NCBI RefSeq assembly: GCF_900312745.1
Contig: NZ_OMPD01000009.1
Coordinates: forward strand, 496,001 to 560,000
Source: Aquimarina sp. AU58
Lineage (GTDB): Bacteria; Bacteroidota; Bacteroidia; Flavobacteriales; Flavobacteriaceae
Reading direction: 5' to 3'
Length of the DNA: 64,000 bases
Part shown: piece after piece, positions 44,691 through 51,843 of the stretch
How positions within the stretch are numbered: the first letter of the stretch is position 1
Layout: each line of letters opens with the position of its first letter
Made by a program: the position numbers and the translations under genes
The notes under the pieces: model-generated
Database searches by the model: none
The model's input: the letters and a program-made list of their open reading frames with translations, nothing else
What the model was told of the DNA's origin: nothing

Positions 44691-45538
44691 CTGATAAATA
44701 TTTTAAGGTTTGTTACCCTAAAATACTATTAAATAAGGAGATTATCCTTTACCAAATGATAATTGATTATATTTTTTTAGACTGATTTGGGGAAGTACTA
44801 TAGAAATAGTAGAATCAATCCAATTTTATTTTAATATTTATCTTTTAAAAACAATCAAATATAATAAAGATGACAGCTTTTTCAAATACGGTTTTACCGT
44901 AAACAGCTGATTTTGTGAGAGTAAAACAATAGTACAACACTGACATATAGGTTTTTATAAAGTCATAAATTTTTGAAAAAAATTACAGTCCTATCTATTT
45001 ACGGGAACCCGTAAACATTGAGGTGAGCACTTTTATTTGTATAACTTTTGATTCCAAAATTGCTCTTTTACAAATAAGATGATAGTTTCTAAAAGTATGT
45101 ACGATTTCCTGTCTTTTTTAGAGTGTTTGGTTACTTCAATCTTATGGTGGTTTTATTGACCTATTAGTTAGAAACAGAAGAGTAAAACCTATCAAGTTCA
45201 ATAAAACGGTTCATTTTCTAAGTTTGCGAAATAACCCTTAAATGAACTATAATGTTGTATGGATATGTTCTCTTTAGCACTACTTATCAAAATCTGATTT
45301 GCAAAAGGGGAATTACAAGAAACACATCAAAATCCAGACAAAGCGTATTGTAAAAGCACAGAAAAACAGAAATGGAAATCTAAGGGAGATTAAATAAAAA
45401 TTTCTATCTTAGAACCAACGTAAAAAAACGAATTACCCCATATCTGGATTATCTCCGGATATGGGGTGTTTTGTTTATCGAAAATAAAGGGCATATATAC
45501 CCCTTATTTCATTGTTAGCAGTAAGACAGAATTAAATC
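44691..45538. other. Gene-poor interval with palindromes
   Basis: These 848 bases have no convincing long gene. They hold two related dyads, TACGGTTTTACCGTA (44887-44901) and TTTACGGGAACCCGTAAA (44998-45015, perfect). They also contain a possible 26-codon hydrophobic ORF (45079-45159), one copy of the motif AAGTTCAATAAAACGGT (45194-45210) and the hairpin at 45436-45466. Confidence 0.55.
45436..45466 (+). terminator. Stable hairpin with T-rich tail
   Basis: CCCCATATCTGG (45436-45447) pairs with CCGGATATGGGG (45455-45466) around a 7-base loop with one G-T pair, and TGTTTTGTTT follows. It is preceded by ACGTAAAAAAA. A near twin with the same flanks occurs at 48705-48735, so this is a repeated structure that may act as a terminator or leader hairpin. 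Confidence 0.6.
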
Positions 45539-46510
45539 GTGAAAAAAGATGTAAAAAAAATATCTGTAAGGTTTATCTTCACTTTTGGAATTCTCTGGGG
45601 GTTCTTGGAATCAATGATTGTATTTGGAGTAATGAACCTGGAAAAAGGAGGAGGTAAATACTTTATTACTTTATTATTGTTTAGTCTTTTCCTCTCTATA
45701 ATTAATTGGTATTATGACAAGTTGACACAAGACCGTGAACTATCGACTTTATTGAATAACATTAAAATAAGAACATCTTCAATCAGCAGACATTCAAAAA
45801 GATTTCATTCTGATGGGAGCTATTATAAACTCTTATTCCTTGACTGGAGAATTGAAACTGAATTAAAGAAAATAAGAAAACTACATGGAGGGCACTTTCA
45901 AATAGAGGGGAGAAAACCTTTTGATAATCTCATTTACGTTTTTAGAAGTGTAATCACAAAACTCCAAGAAGGAGATGTATATAGAACCTTGTCCTGCATA
46001 GATTTCTGGGAGCACGTTAGACTTGAAAGAAATTTTTTTCTTACAGAAAACTTAGAAGCAGCCAAAAGAGGGGTTACGATAAAAAGAATACTAATTATTG
46101 ATAAAGAACTTTTTAAATCTAAAATAAGATCTGATGATCGTAGAATTTTAGAGGATGTTGTTAGAGGCATTTATGAAAAAGCTATTAATAGTAAGGGTTA
46201 CTTTGATAAAATGGAATTAAAATTTTTCTATAGCGACAATTATACAAAAGACATTTCTTACCCAGTACCATACGCCCTTATAACCAATGATAACTTTGAT
46301 GACTACATGGCTTTATTGCCAACCTTTAATCAATTTAGAGACTCTCCTTTCCTAGACATTTACTTCACTCATGATAAAACTAATACTCATTTTATCACAC
46401 ATGATAGAAGGTTTGAAGATCTATGGGGAAGAAATAAGGGCTTGTATACACTGGAGGAAACTTATGATAAATTATTTGGTGTAGAAAGCACTACTGCTAA
46501 CAAAACCTAA
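45539..46510 (+). CDS. Two-helix membrane protein with large cytoplasmic domain
   Basis: This 323-residue protein starts at GTG 45539. Two membrane helices (about 11-30 and 41-60) are followed by a soluble domain of about 260 residues. The stretch DFWEHVRLERNFF, then NLEAAKRGVTIKRILII, resembles segments found in phospholipase-D-like and related sensor proteins, but no HKD motif is present. THFITHDRRFEDLWGR near the C-terminus is distinctive. It is followed after 52 bases by a small one-helix membrane protein gene and then a Crp/Fnr gene. The function is unknown; a defence or stress-sensing role is possible. Confidence 0.65.
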   Translation: MKKDVKKISVRFIFTFGILWGFLESMIVFGVMNLEKGGGKYFITLLLFSLFLSIINWYYDKLTQDRELSTLLNNIKIRTSSISRHSKRFHSDGSYYKLLFLDWRIETELKKIRKLHGGHFQIEGRKPFDNLIYVFRSVITKLQEGDVYRTLSCIDFWEHVRLERNFFLTENLEAAKRGVTIKRILIIDKELFKSKIRSDDRRILEDVVRGIYEKAINSKGYFDKMELKFFYSDNYTKDISYPVPYALITNDNFDDYMALLPTFNQFRDSPFLDIYFTHDKTNTHFITHDRRFEDLWGRNKGLYTLEETYDKLFGVESTTANKT

Positions 46511-46562
46511 ACTACATTAAAATGCAGTTTAACCATATCGTTAAAATAAAATTTTAATAAAT

Positions 46563-46877
46563 ATGAATAATGTAATTAGTTTTCCAAGTAATTATCCAGA
46601 AGGTTGTTCTGATGATTTGATAAAGGATCTTATTACAAAGTTTCAAAAACAAATCGTTGAAAATAATAACAGAAAAAATCCGGTTATAAGGCATATTGAT
46701 TATCCGTTATTAATTGAACAGGGGAATAAAGAGTTAAATATTAGGCTACAAAAAAGATTAATTTCAAACCTAGAAAAATCTTCTAAAAGGCAAAGAGAAT
46801 TAACTTGGGCAATAATAATTATTGGAGGAGCAAATTTAGTTTTAGGAATATTTAAATTACTCAACATAATAAATTAA
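46563..46877 (+). CDS. Small membrane-anchored protein, unknown
   Basis: This 104-residue protein has a soluble N-terminal part and one C-terminal membrane helix (about 80-100; AIIIIGGANLVLGIFKLL). No domain is recognised. The gene stops 15 bases before the Crp/Fnr-type gene, and the junction AAAAGTTCAATTAAACGATG is one of four similar junctions in this segment. Confidence 0.6.
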   Translation: MNNVISFPSNYPEGCSDDLIKDLITKFQKQIVENNNRKNPVIRHIDYPLLIEQGNKELNIRLQKRLISNLEKSSKRQRELTWAIIIIGGANLVLGIFKLLNIIN

Positions 46878-46892
46878 AAGTTCAATTAAACG

Positions 46893-47462
46893 ATGAAAAT
46901 AGCGCTGTCTGGATATCAGGAAAATCCGTTATTATTGTTAGAAAACCCTGAAATAGCTTCTGCTTTTCAAGAAATAGCCGTGTACAAAGAGTATCCAAAA
47001 AATCATTTGTTATGTGAAATAGGAACAATCTGCAATCATTTTTACATTATTACCTCAGGAATTACACGGATGTTTTATTATAAAGAAGGTAAAGACGTTA
47101 CAGTTCATTTCTGTACAGAACAAGAAACCGCATCAGTTTTTGAGAGTTATGTTAAACAGGAAAAAAGTAAATTTAACATAGAAACGCTTGAACCTGTCAA
47201 AGCGTACGTAGTGTCGTTTCAAGACTTTGAATATGTGTTTAGCAAAAACTGTAAACTTGAACGGCATATTAGGTTATTTGTACAACAGCTTCATGTAAAT
47301 TTAATAGAACGTATAAATGACTTACATTTTCATAATGCTACAGAACGTTATGAAAAATTACTGAGTAAAAAACCAGAATTATTCCAAAGAGTTACTTTAA
47401 AGCAACTAGCTTCATATCTAAACATTACTCCTGAAACTTTAAGTAGAATCAGAGGGAAATAA
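46893..47462 (+). CDS. Crp/Fnr-family transcriptional regulator
   Basis: This 189-residue regulator has an N-terminal cyclic-nucleotide-binding-like jelly roll (about 25-125; GTICNHFYIITSGITRMFYY) and a C-terminal HTH (about 150-189; VTLKQLASYLNITPETLSRIRGK) that ends right after the recognition helix, as in many Bacteroidota members. The cAMP-binding Arg-Thr pair is not evident, so another ligand or none is likely. Targets are unknown. Palindromes upstream of the cassette region could be binding sites. Confidence 0.85.
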   Translation: MKIALSGYQENPLLLLENPEIASAFQEIAVYKEYPKNHLLCEIGTICNHFYIITSGITRMFYYKEGKDVTVHFCTEQETASVFESYVKQEKSKFNIETLEPVKAYVVSFQDFEYVFSKNCKLERHIRLFVQQLHVNLIERINDLHFHNATERYEKLLSKKPELFQRVTLKQLASYLNITPETLSRIRGK

Positions 47463-47591
47463 TGTTATCAATTTCTTAATGAATTGTTTTCCATTCAACT
47501 ATTTTTTTCTTGATAAATATCAAGTACAACTTATTGTTTTTTCTTTACTTTTCATAAAAAAAACAATAAATAACTTTTAAAACCCTTTATT

Positions 47592-48236
47592 ATGAAAAAT
47601 TTGAAATTCTTGTTAATTCAAATAACCTCAATTGCCTTTTTAACCATTTTATTTTCGTGTGAAAAAGAAAATATTAATAAGTTTACCGAAAGTGAAGATG
47701 CTTATCTCTCTTTAAAAGTAAATAATACTCAGAACAAAAGTGCTGATTTAAGACCAGTAGTAAACGGATCGAATTTTAGACGTTTTTATATAGATGCTAA
47801 TGGTGATGGTCATACTGATTTAGTTGCTATAAAAACAAGGAATACTGGCACCAGAAGTACTGAAATACATGTGATAGACGGAAAAAGTAAGTTCACAAAG
47901 TTTTCTATTCAAACAGGTACTGCTCTACATGAAACAAATTCAGATTGGGATTTTTTACCAGCAGTTACAAGGAGAGGAGGGAAATTTGGATTACAGATAT
48001 TCGCTATCAAAAAGAGAAGAACGGGTACTAATAAAACAGAGATTCATGTGTTAAGTCAAAATTATTATTACTTTTCACGCTTTACTTATCAATTAGGAAC
48101 ATTTCTTCATAAAACAGATGCATCATATCAATTTAAAATTAAAGGCGTTCAACATAATAATTTTCTATATGATATAAATGTGTTTAAAAATGGAAGGTTT
48201 TATGCTCTTTTAAAAGCAAGAAATTTATACCGATAA
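47592..48236 (+). CDS. Secreted lipoprotein with VCBS/FG-GAP-like repeats
   Basis: This 214-residue protein has a lipoprotein signal peptide (LFSC, Cys23). Two related units of about 55 residues follow: DANGDGHTDLVAIKTRNTG, then STEIHVI; and GLQIFAIKKRRTG, then KTEIHVLSQ. The DANGDGHTDL loop resembles a calcium-binding VCBS/FG-GAP motif. Such repeats form a propeller-like sugar- or protein-binding surface, usually as appendages of larger proteins; a free-standing version is unusual. Confidence 0.65.
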   Translation: MKNLKFLLIQITSIAFLTILFSCEKENINKFTESEDAYLSLKVNNTQNKSADLRPVVNGSNFRRFYIDANGDGHTDLVAIKTRNTGTRSTEIHVIDGKSKFTKFSIQTGTALHETNSDWDFLPAVTRRGGKFGLQIFAIKKRRTGTNKTEIHVLSQNYYYFSRFTYQLGTFLHKTDASYQFKIKGVQHNNFLYDINVFKNGRFYALLKARNLYR

Positions 48237-48754
48237 GTCGTATTCAAGAGTATAGTAATTCTTCTTTTTCAAAATTTACAATATAAAAATATTTCTGGTA
48301 ATTTTTGATAACTTATTTGATAGAGGAGATAATCGTTTATATTTCAAAAATAAGTATGCAGAGATCAATAAGAGTAATTAAGATGTTTTGGAAAAAGAAA
48401 TCAAACTTCTATTTCCTTTGCTTTATTAGAAGTTCGATAAACTAATAAAATTGAAACTAGGAGAAAAGAGACTATTAACTAATACAGTTGATTGAAAAGT
48501 ATATACAATCAGGTTATTATGATATAAGTGATCTAGTTGGGCGCCTTTTATTTTGCTATAATTGTAATACAATTCAAGAATTAGTTAGCGAAAATCTTCC
48601 AGAGGAAGTATAATCAAAGTCTAAATATATGATACTACCAATTAATCACCCATTTGTTTTAGTTTTTTAGTAATTTAGAAGCGACGTAAAAAATTATAAT
48701 TAAACCCCGTACTCAGTTTAACTCTGAGTATGGGGTATTTTGTTTAAATAAACG
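48237..48754. pseudogene. Gene-poor stretch with degenerate coding fragments
   Basis: This interval shows short protein-like fragments in different frames. One (about 48307-48376) reads NLFDRGDNRLYFKNKYAEIN. Another (48488-48613, from a TTG) reads LIEKYIQSGYYDISDLVGRL and ends LPEEV then stop. They look like the broken remains of one small gene. Confidence is low because no homologue can be named. Confidence 0.3.
48705..48735 (+). terminator. Stable hairpin, twin of the one at 45436-45466
   Basis: CCCCGTACTCAG (48705-48716) pairs with CTGAGTATGGGG (48724-48735) with one G-T pair and a 7-base loop; TATTTTGTTTA follows and ACGTAAAAAA precedes. The outer parts are nearly identical to the other hairpin while the inner stem differs compensatorily. 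Confidence 0.6.
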
Positions 48755-48880
48755 ATGATTGAAACGCTACTTGATTTAATCGCAGAGATAATTAAAAGCA
48801 ATAAAAGGTTATCAGTAATACTTGCAATTCTGATTCTACTTTTATTTGTAGGGTATCTAATTTACACTAAAGTTCAATAA
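48755..48880 (+). CDS. 41-residue single-helix membrane peptide
   Basis: This short ORF encodes an amphipathic N-terminal stretch (MIETLLDLIAEIIKSNKR) and one strong membrane helix (LSVILAILILLLFVGYLIY). It starts 20 bases after a hairpin, and its stop is part of the motif AAAGTTCAATAAAACG that leads into the next gene 7 bases downstream. The regular spacing and clean helix make a real gene plausible. It might be a toxin-like or regulatory membrane peptide. Confidence 0.45.
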   Translation: MIETLLDLIAEIIKSNKRLSVILAILILLLFVGYLIYTKVQ

Positions 48881-48887
48881 AACGATT

Positions 48888-49433
48888 ATGATCAATAAGT
48901 TAATTTTGTATATACCTTTATTCGTAATTACTACAATCAATGGGCAAAATCATACAGATAATAAATTTACCGAAAAAGAAATTTCAATTTTTCAAGAAAT
49001 TGAAAGACAGGGTATAATAGCATATACGAATTCGTTGAGTAAGGGAAGTATTGAAAATTTAAAAAATGCCTCTCCTAAAAAAGATACCTGGACATATTCT
49101 AAATTAGAAGCATATAAAAACAGAATAGGTGATAGCATAACCTATGGTAGTTTTATACAACCTTCTGCCCGTGTAAAGAATTTATATTCGTATAATTACT
49201 TTGCCATTGATAGTCGAGCTGAACGAACAGAGTACTTTTTTGTAGCAATATTTTCTTTTGAAGTACTCGATGATAAATTAAAGAAGGAAGGAGCTTATTT
49301 GTTTACCGAAGAAAAATCCTTGAAAAACTGGTGGAATCATATATCCAGATTTTGTTTTAGCAAAGAAAAAGAAATGGTTCCACCTCAATTTCTATTTGAG
49401 GTATGCCCACCATACCCTTCAACATTTAAATAA
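48888..49433 (+). CDS. Secreted protein of unknown function
   Basis: This 181-residue protein has a signal peptide (about 1-19, ending TINGQ). The mature part starts with a charged helix (KFTEKEISIFQEIERQG), followed by an alternating alpha/beta region. It has cysteines in RFCFSKEKE and EVCPPYPS. No domain is recognised. It begins 7 bases after the small membrane-peptide gene and ends at another copy of the junction motif, so the two are probably co-transcribed. Confidence 0.65.
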   Translation: MINKLILYIPLFVITTINGQNHTDNKFTEKEISIFQEIERQGIIAYTNSLSKGSIENLKNASPKKDTWTYSKLEAYKNRIGDSITYGSFIQPSARVKNLYSYNYFAIDSRAERTEYFFVAIFSFEVLDDKLKKEGAYLFTEEKSLKNWWNHISRFCFSKEKEMVPPQFLFEVCPPYPSTFK

Positions 49434-49654
49434 AAGTTCAATAAAACGGTGATAAGAGATTCAAGTAAATTAATAAAATGACACAATCTGAACTAGCAAC
49501 TTATATTCTGAATGGTTTATTCTTTATAGTAAATTTAGGAATAGCTTAACTAAACGACATTAAACCTGTGAAGTCTAGTGAGGTTTTGTCATGTATTTAG
49601 ATTTTTACTTATATGATACTCTTTATATCTTAGAAAAAAAGTGTTTAAACAGTT
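49434..49654. other. Intergenic stretch with a tiny possible ORF
   Basis: A copy of the junction motif (49433-49452) is followed by a 23-codon hydrophobic reading frame (49478-49549; MTQSELATYILNGLFFIVNL) and then CTAAACGAC. The ORF is too short to call with confidence, but it resembles the other tiny hydrophobic ORFs near copies of this motif. Confidence 0.25.
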
Positions 49655-49801
49655 TATATATCGACCATCGGTATACTAATTGCTCTACTCGCACAGGTGT
49701 ACCTCGTCCTCTACATTACTTTTATCGATCATCGGCACTTTATATGTTTTCATCACATCATTGTGGTTTTCCTCGCACTAGTTATATCGACCATCGGTAT
49801 A
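49655..49801. repeat. Three dyad motifs TATCGACCATCGGTATA spaced ~63 bp
   Basis: The near-palindrome TATCGACCATCGGTATA occurs at 49657-49674 and 49784-49801, and in a variant TATCGATCATCGGCA at 49723-49738. The start-to-start distances are 64 and 62 bases, so all fall on about the same DNA face. The spacers differ in sequence apart from a short CTCGCAC-like end. No real gene is evident here; a 113-codon frame across it has no protein-like character. Confidence 0.6.
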
Positions 49802-49832
49802 TTGGCGGCTTCCCCCGCAGAGGTAAAACAAA

Positions 49833-49889
49833 CCCGCGCACAAGATTAAGGCTTCCCAATTGCGCTGAAACCTTAACCTTGTGCGCGGG
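49833..49889. repeat. GC-rich 19-bp hairpin next to the MITE
   Basis: CCCGCGCACAAGATTAAGG (49833-49851) and CCTTAACCTTGTGCGCGGG (49871-49889) pair with one mismatch around a 19-base loop. It stands out in very AT-rich surroundings. On the minus strand it is followed by TTTGTTTT, so it could terminate minus-strand transcription. Its right arm ends one base before the MITE begins. Confidence 0.7.
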
Positions 49890-49890
49890 C

Positions 49891-50055
49891 TTATACCATT
49901 TGTATTTTGAATTTACTGGCAAAGAAAATTAAGATTTTTTTGTTTCAGTAAAGAAGAAAAATCAAGCATAGCAGGGCTACGGTTGTGCTTTATTTTGAAA
50001 TATTAGACAAAAAGACACGGTTTTATTGAGTAAATTTAGATTGGAAATGGTATAA
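49891..50055. mobile_element. 165-bp MITE, copy 1
   Basis: The element starts TTATACCATTT and ends AAATGGTATAA, with imperfect terminal inverted repeats of about 27 bases. It has no coding capacity. The right ~105 bases are nearly identical to those of the copy at 56678-56842, and both copies are 165 bases long. TA-rich ends are compatible with a Tc1/IS630-type TA target, but the parent transposase is not in the window. Confidence 0.7.
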
Positions 50056-50228
50056 ATACATCAACAGGAATTGTTGGTGAAATAGTGATAAATTAACATT
50101 TTTATTAAATATTTCGCGCTAATAATTGACTTTGTATTGAGAGTTGTTTGTTAAGATTGTTAATGTAGATAACATAAGAATAGAGAGGGGGGTTACCAGC
50201 TTCCTCCGGCACCACCACCGCCGAATCC

Positions 50229-50363
50229 ACAACCGCAATTTGCGTTTTTCTGTAATTTACCACAATACATAAGGGATCCATACAAACGATTTCTCGAAAA
50301 CCAGCTTCGTAAAGAGTTTGGTTTTCATGGTGTACCAGTTTCGGTGTATTTGAGAAAGAAGTA
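50229..50363 (+). pseudogene. Duplicated 3' end of der
   Basis: This fragment encodes [20 protein letters not shown] and onward to [11 protein letters not shown] and stop, the C-terminus of Der. Against 29511-29643 there are about 7 base differences in 135, of which 6 are synonymous and one changes Asp to Gly. It lacks a start and the rest of the gene. Similarity ends just past the stop (TAGAGGT) on both copies. It marks the right boundary of the putative island. Confidence 0.9.
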
Positions 50364-50398
50364 GAGGTTTTAGTGTTGTAACAAATGTATAAATTAAG

Positions 50399-50728
50399 CT
50401 ACAATTGTTCTTTAATCTTAAGCAATTGTCCTTTGATAGATTCTAGTTTTCTTATGATATCGAAACTATCTAAGGCTTCTTGTTTCTGCTCTTTAAGGTG
50501 AATTTTAGCACCTTCGAGAGTAAAACCACGTTCTTTTACCAAGTGGTAAATTAACTCGAGGTTTTTGATGTCTTCTGGGGTGAATTTTCGATTGCCTTTA
50601 GCATTTTTTTTAGGCTTTATAATATCAAACTCTTTTTCCCAAAAACGAATTAATGAGGCATTTACATCAAAAGCATCGGCTACCTCACCAATACTATAAT
50701 ACATTTTTTTAGGCAAGTCTACATACAT
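50399..50728 (-). CDS. MerR-family transcriptional regulator
   Basis: This 109-residue protein has an N-terminal MerR winged helix (about 8-75; YYSIGEVADAFDVNASLIRF, then the NRKFTPEDIKNLELI wing region) and a C-terminal helical dimerisation stretch. It lacks a long effector-binding domain. Its ligand and targets are unknown. It starts 2 bases after the CapA-like gene ends and is likely co-transcribed with it and the M23 peptidase gene. Confidence 0.85.
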   Translation of the reverse strand: MYVDLPKKMYYSIGEVADAFDVNASLIRFWEKEFDIIKPKKNAKGNRKFTPEDIKNLELIYHLVKERGFTLEGAKIHLKEQKQEALDSFDIIRKLESIKGQLLKIKEQL

Positions 50729-50730
50729 AC

Positions 50731-51837
50731 TTATTCTTTTTGTTGTGTAAAACTTCCGTCATCTTCAAAAATAAGCTTACTTTCAGGGAAATCCTCTTTT
50801 GTTAGTGCTTTAATTTCATTTAACGCTCCCTTTTTCTCATCCATAAATGGATATACTTCATCTATTTGTTTGGCAGAGTGCAGTTTTCCTTTAATAAAAT
50901 TACCATCGGTATCAATATTGATTTCTGCAATAGGAGCATACCCTTTAATCCCTCTTAAATTAAATCGGGAGTAAGTACAAAAATTACCCAAACTATAGGC
51001 TATAAATTTATTTTTATATACTTCAAAAGCTCTTGATACATGTGGTCCATGCCCTAGAATGATATCAGCACCAGCATCAATCATAGTATGTGCAAAACGA
51101 TACACATCACCGCGATCTTCGCCATAAAAACGTTCTGTTTTTCTGGGAACATGAGTGTATTTAAGGCCTTCTGCCCCTCCATGAAAAGAAACGATCACAA
51201 TATCTACCTTTTGTTTGAGTTCGGTTACGATTTTTTTAGCATTGGTTAAGTTATGAATTTTTATGCAATCCTTGTTAGGGGCAAAAGCACAAAATCCATA
51301 CGTGATACCATCTTTTTCGAAAACTGTAGAAGGTTGAGCAAATACTCCTGCATAAGCAATATTGTGCTTTTCGAGAGTTTTAGAAGTGTTCTTAATTCCG
51401 ATTTCACCAAAATCACCAATGTGATTATTGGCAATACTCATTACATCAAACCCAGTTTCTTCAAGGTATTTTCCAAAATATTCTGGTGATCTAAAGGAAT
51501 AACATTTTGACGGATCAGAACAGCGTTTAGCATTCTCTCCCTCATCAGTAAGTGTGCCTTCTAAATTACCAAAAAGCAAATCTGCCTGGCTAAGTACAGG
51601 GTTAACATCATCAAAAGGACCTTTACCTTCAGGAGGTAAATAACTATCATTAGGGAAATCAGTTCCCATCATGATATCACCAACGGCCATAATTTTGATA
51701 TACTTTGGTTTTGCTAATTTTTGTTGGGTGTTTTGGACTATTACGTACATCGAATCCAATACTTCTTTTGAATATTTTTGAGCTTGTATTGAAGAACAGA
51801 AACCAAAAACGAAGACAATAAAAAGAAGTTTGCGCAT
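50731..51837 (-). CDS. CapA/PgsA-family secreted metallophosphatase-like protein
   Basis: This 368-residue protein has a signal peptide (about 1-19, ending SIQAQ) and a PGA_cap domain. The metallophosphoesterase-like motifs are present: AVGDIMMGTDF, LFGNLEGTLTD, SIANNHIGDFG, VSFHGGAEG and LGHGPHVSR. CapA proteins take part in poly-gamma-glutamate capsule handling in Gram-positives. In this phylum they are widespread with unclear substrates. It is 6 bases after the M23 peptidase gene on the same strand, suggesting an envelope-related unit. Confidence 0.88.
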   Translation of the reverse strand: MRKLLFIVFVFGFCSSIQAQKYSKEVLDSMYVIVQNTQQKLAKPKYIKIMAVGDIMMGTDFPNDSYLPPEGKGPFDDVNPVLSQADLLFGNLEGTLTDEGENAKRCSDPSKCYSFRSPEYFGKYLEETGFDVMSIANNHIGDFGEIGIKNTSKTLEKHNIAYAGVFAQPSTVFEKDGITYGFCAFAPNKDCIKIHNLTNAKKIVTELKQKVDIVIVSFHGGAEGLKYTHVPRKTERFYGEDRGDVYRFAHTMIDAGADIILGHGPHVSRAFEVYKNKFIAYSLGNFCTYSRFNLRGIKGYAPIAEINIDTDGNFIKGKLHSAKQIDEVYPFMDEKKGALNEIKALTKEDFPESKLIFEDDGSFTQQKE

Positions 51838-51843
51838 TGATGT

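Larger units (their letters stand above)
29644..50228. mobile_element. Putative genomic island at the der 3' end
   Basis: A 20.6-kb block lies between the stop of intact der and a second copy of the der 3' end in the same orientation. Inside are Rhs-type genes, short unknown genes, gene fragments, a frameshifted regulator and several inverted-repeat elements. Outside on both sides are housekeeping genes. The flanking direct repeat (about 135 bases) is what site-specific or homology-driven insertion into a gene end leaves behind. No integrase, transposase or conjugation gene was recognised, so mobility is inferred from the boundaries only. Confidence 0.6.

Noticed and set aside
45194..49452. 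Classical integron with attC sites
   Set aside because: The repeated junction motif does not show the paired GTTRRRY/RYYYAAC cores and no integron integrase is in the window; kept only as a cassette-like observation.
49655..49801. Possible CRISPR array (three spaced repeats)
   Set aside because: Only three copies, the repeated part is about 17 bases and imperfect, and spacing is 63 bases with partly similar spacers; there are no cas genes.
49591..49932. A 113-codon plus-strand frame across the repeat and hairpin region
   Set aside because: Its residues are low-complexity products of the dyad repeats, the GC-rich hairpin and the start of the MITE; it has no domain, signal peptide or promoter.
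29644..50228. Prophage
   Set aside because: No capsid, terminase, portal or tail genes are present; the M15 remnant alone is not enough.
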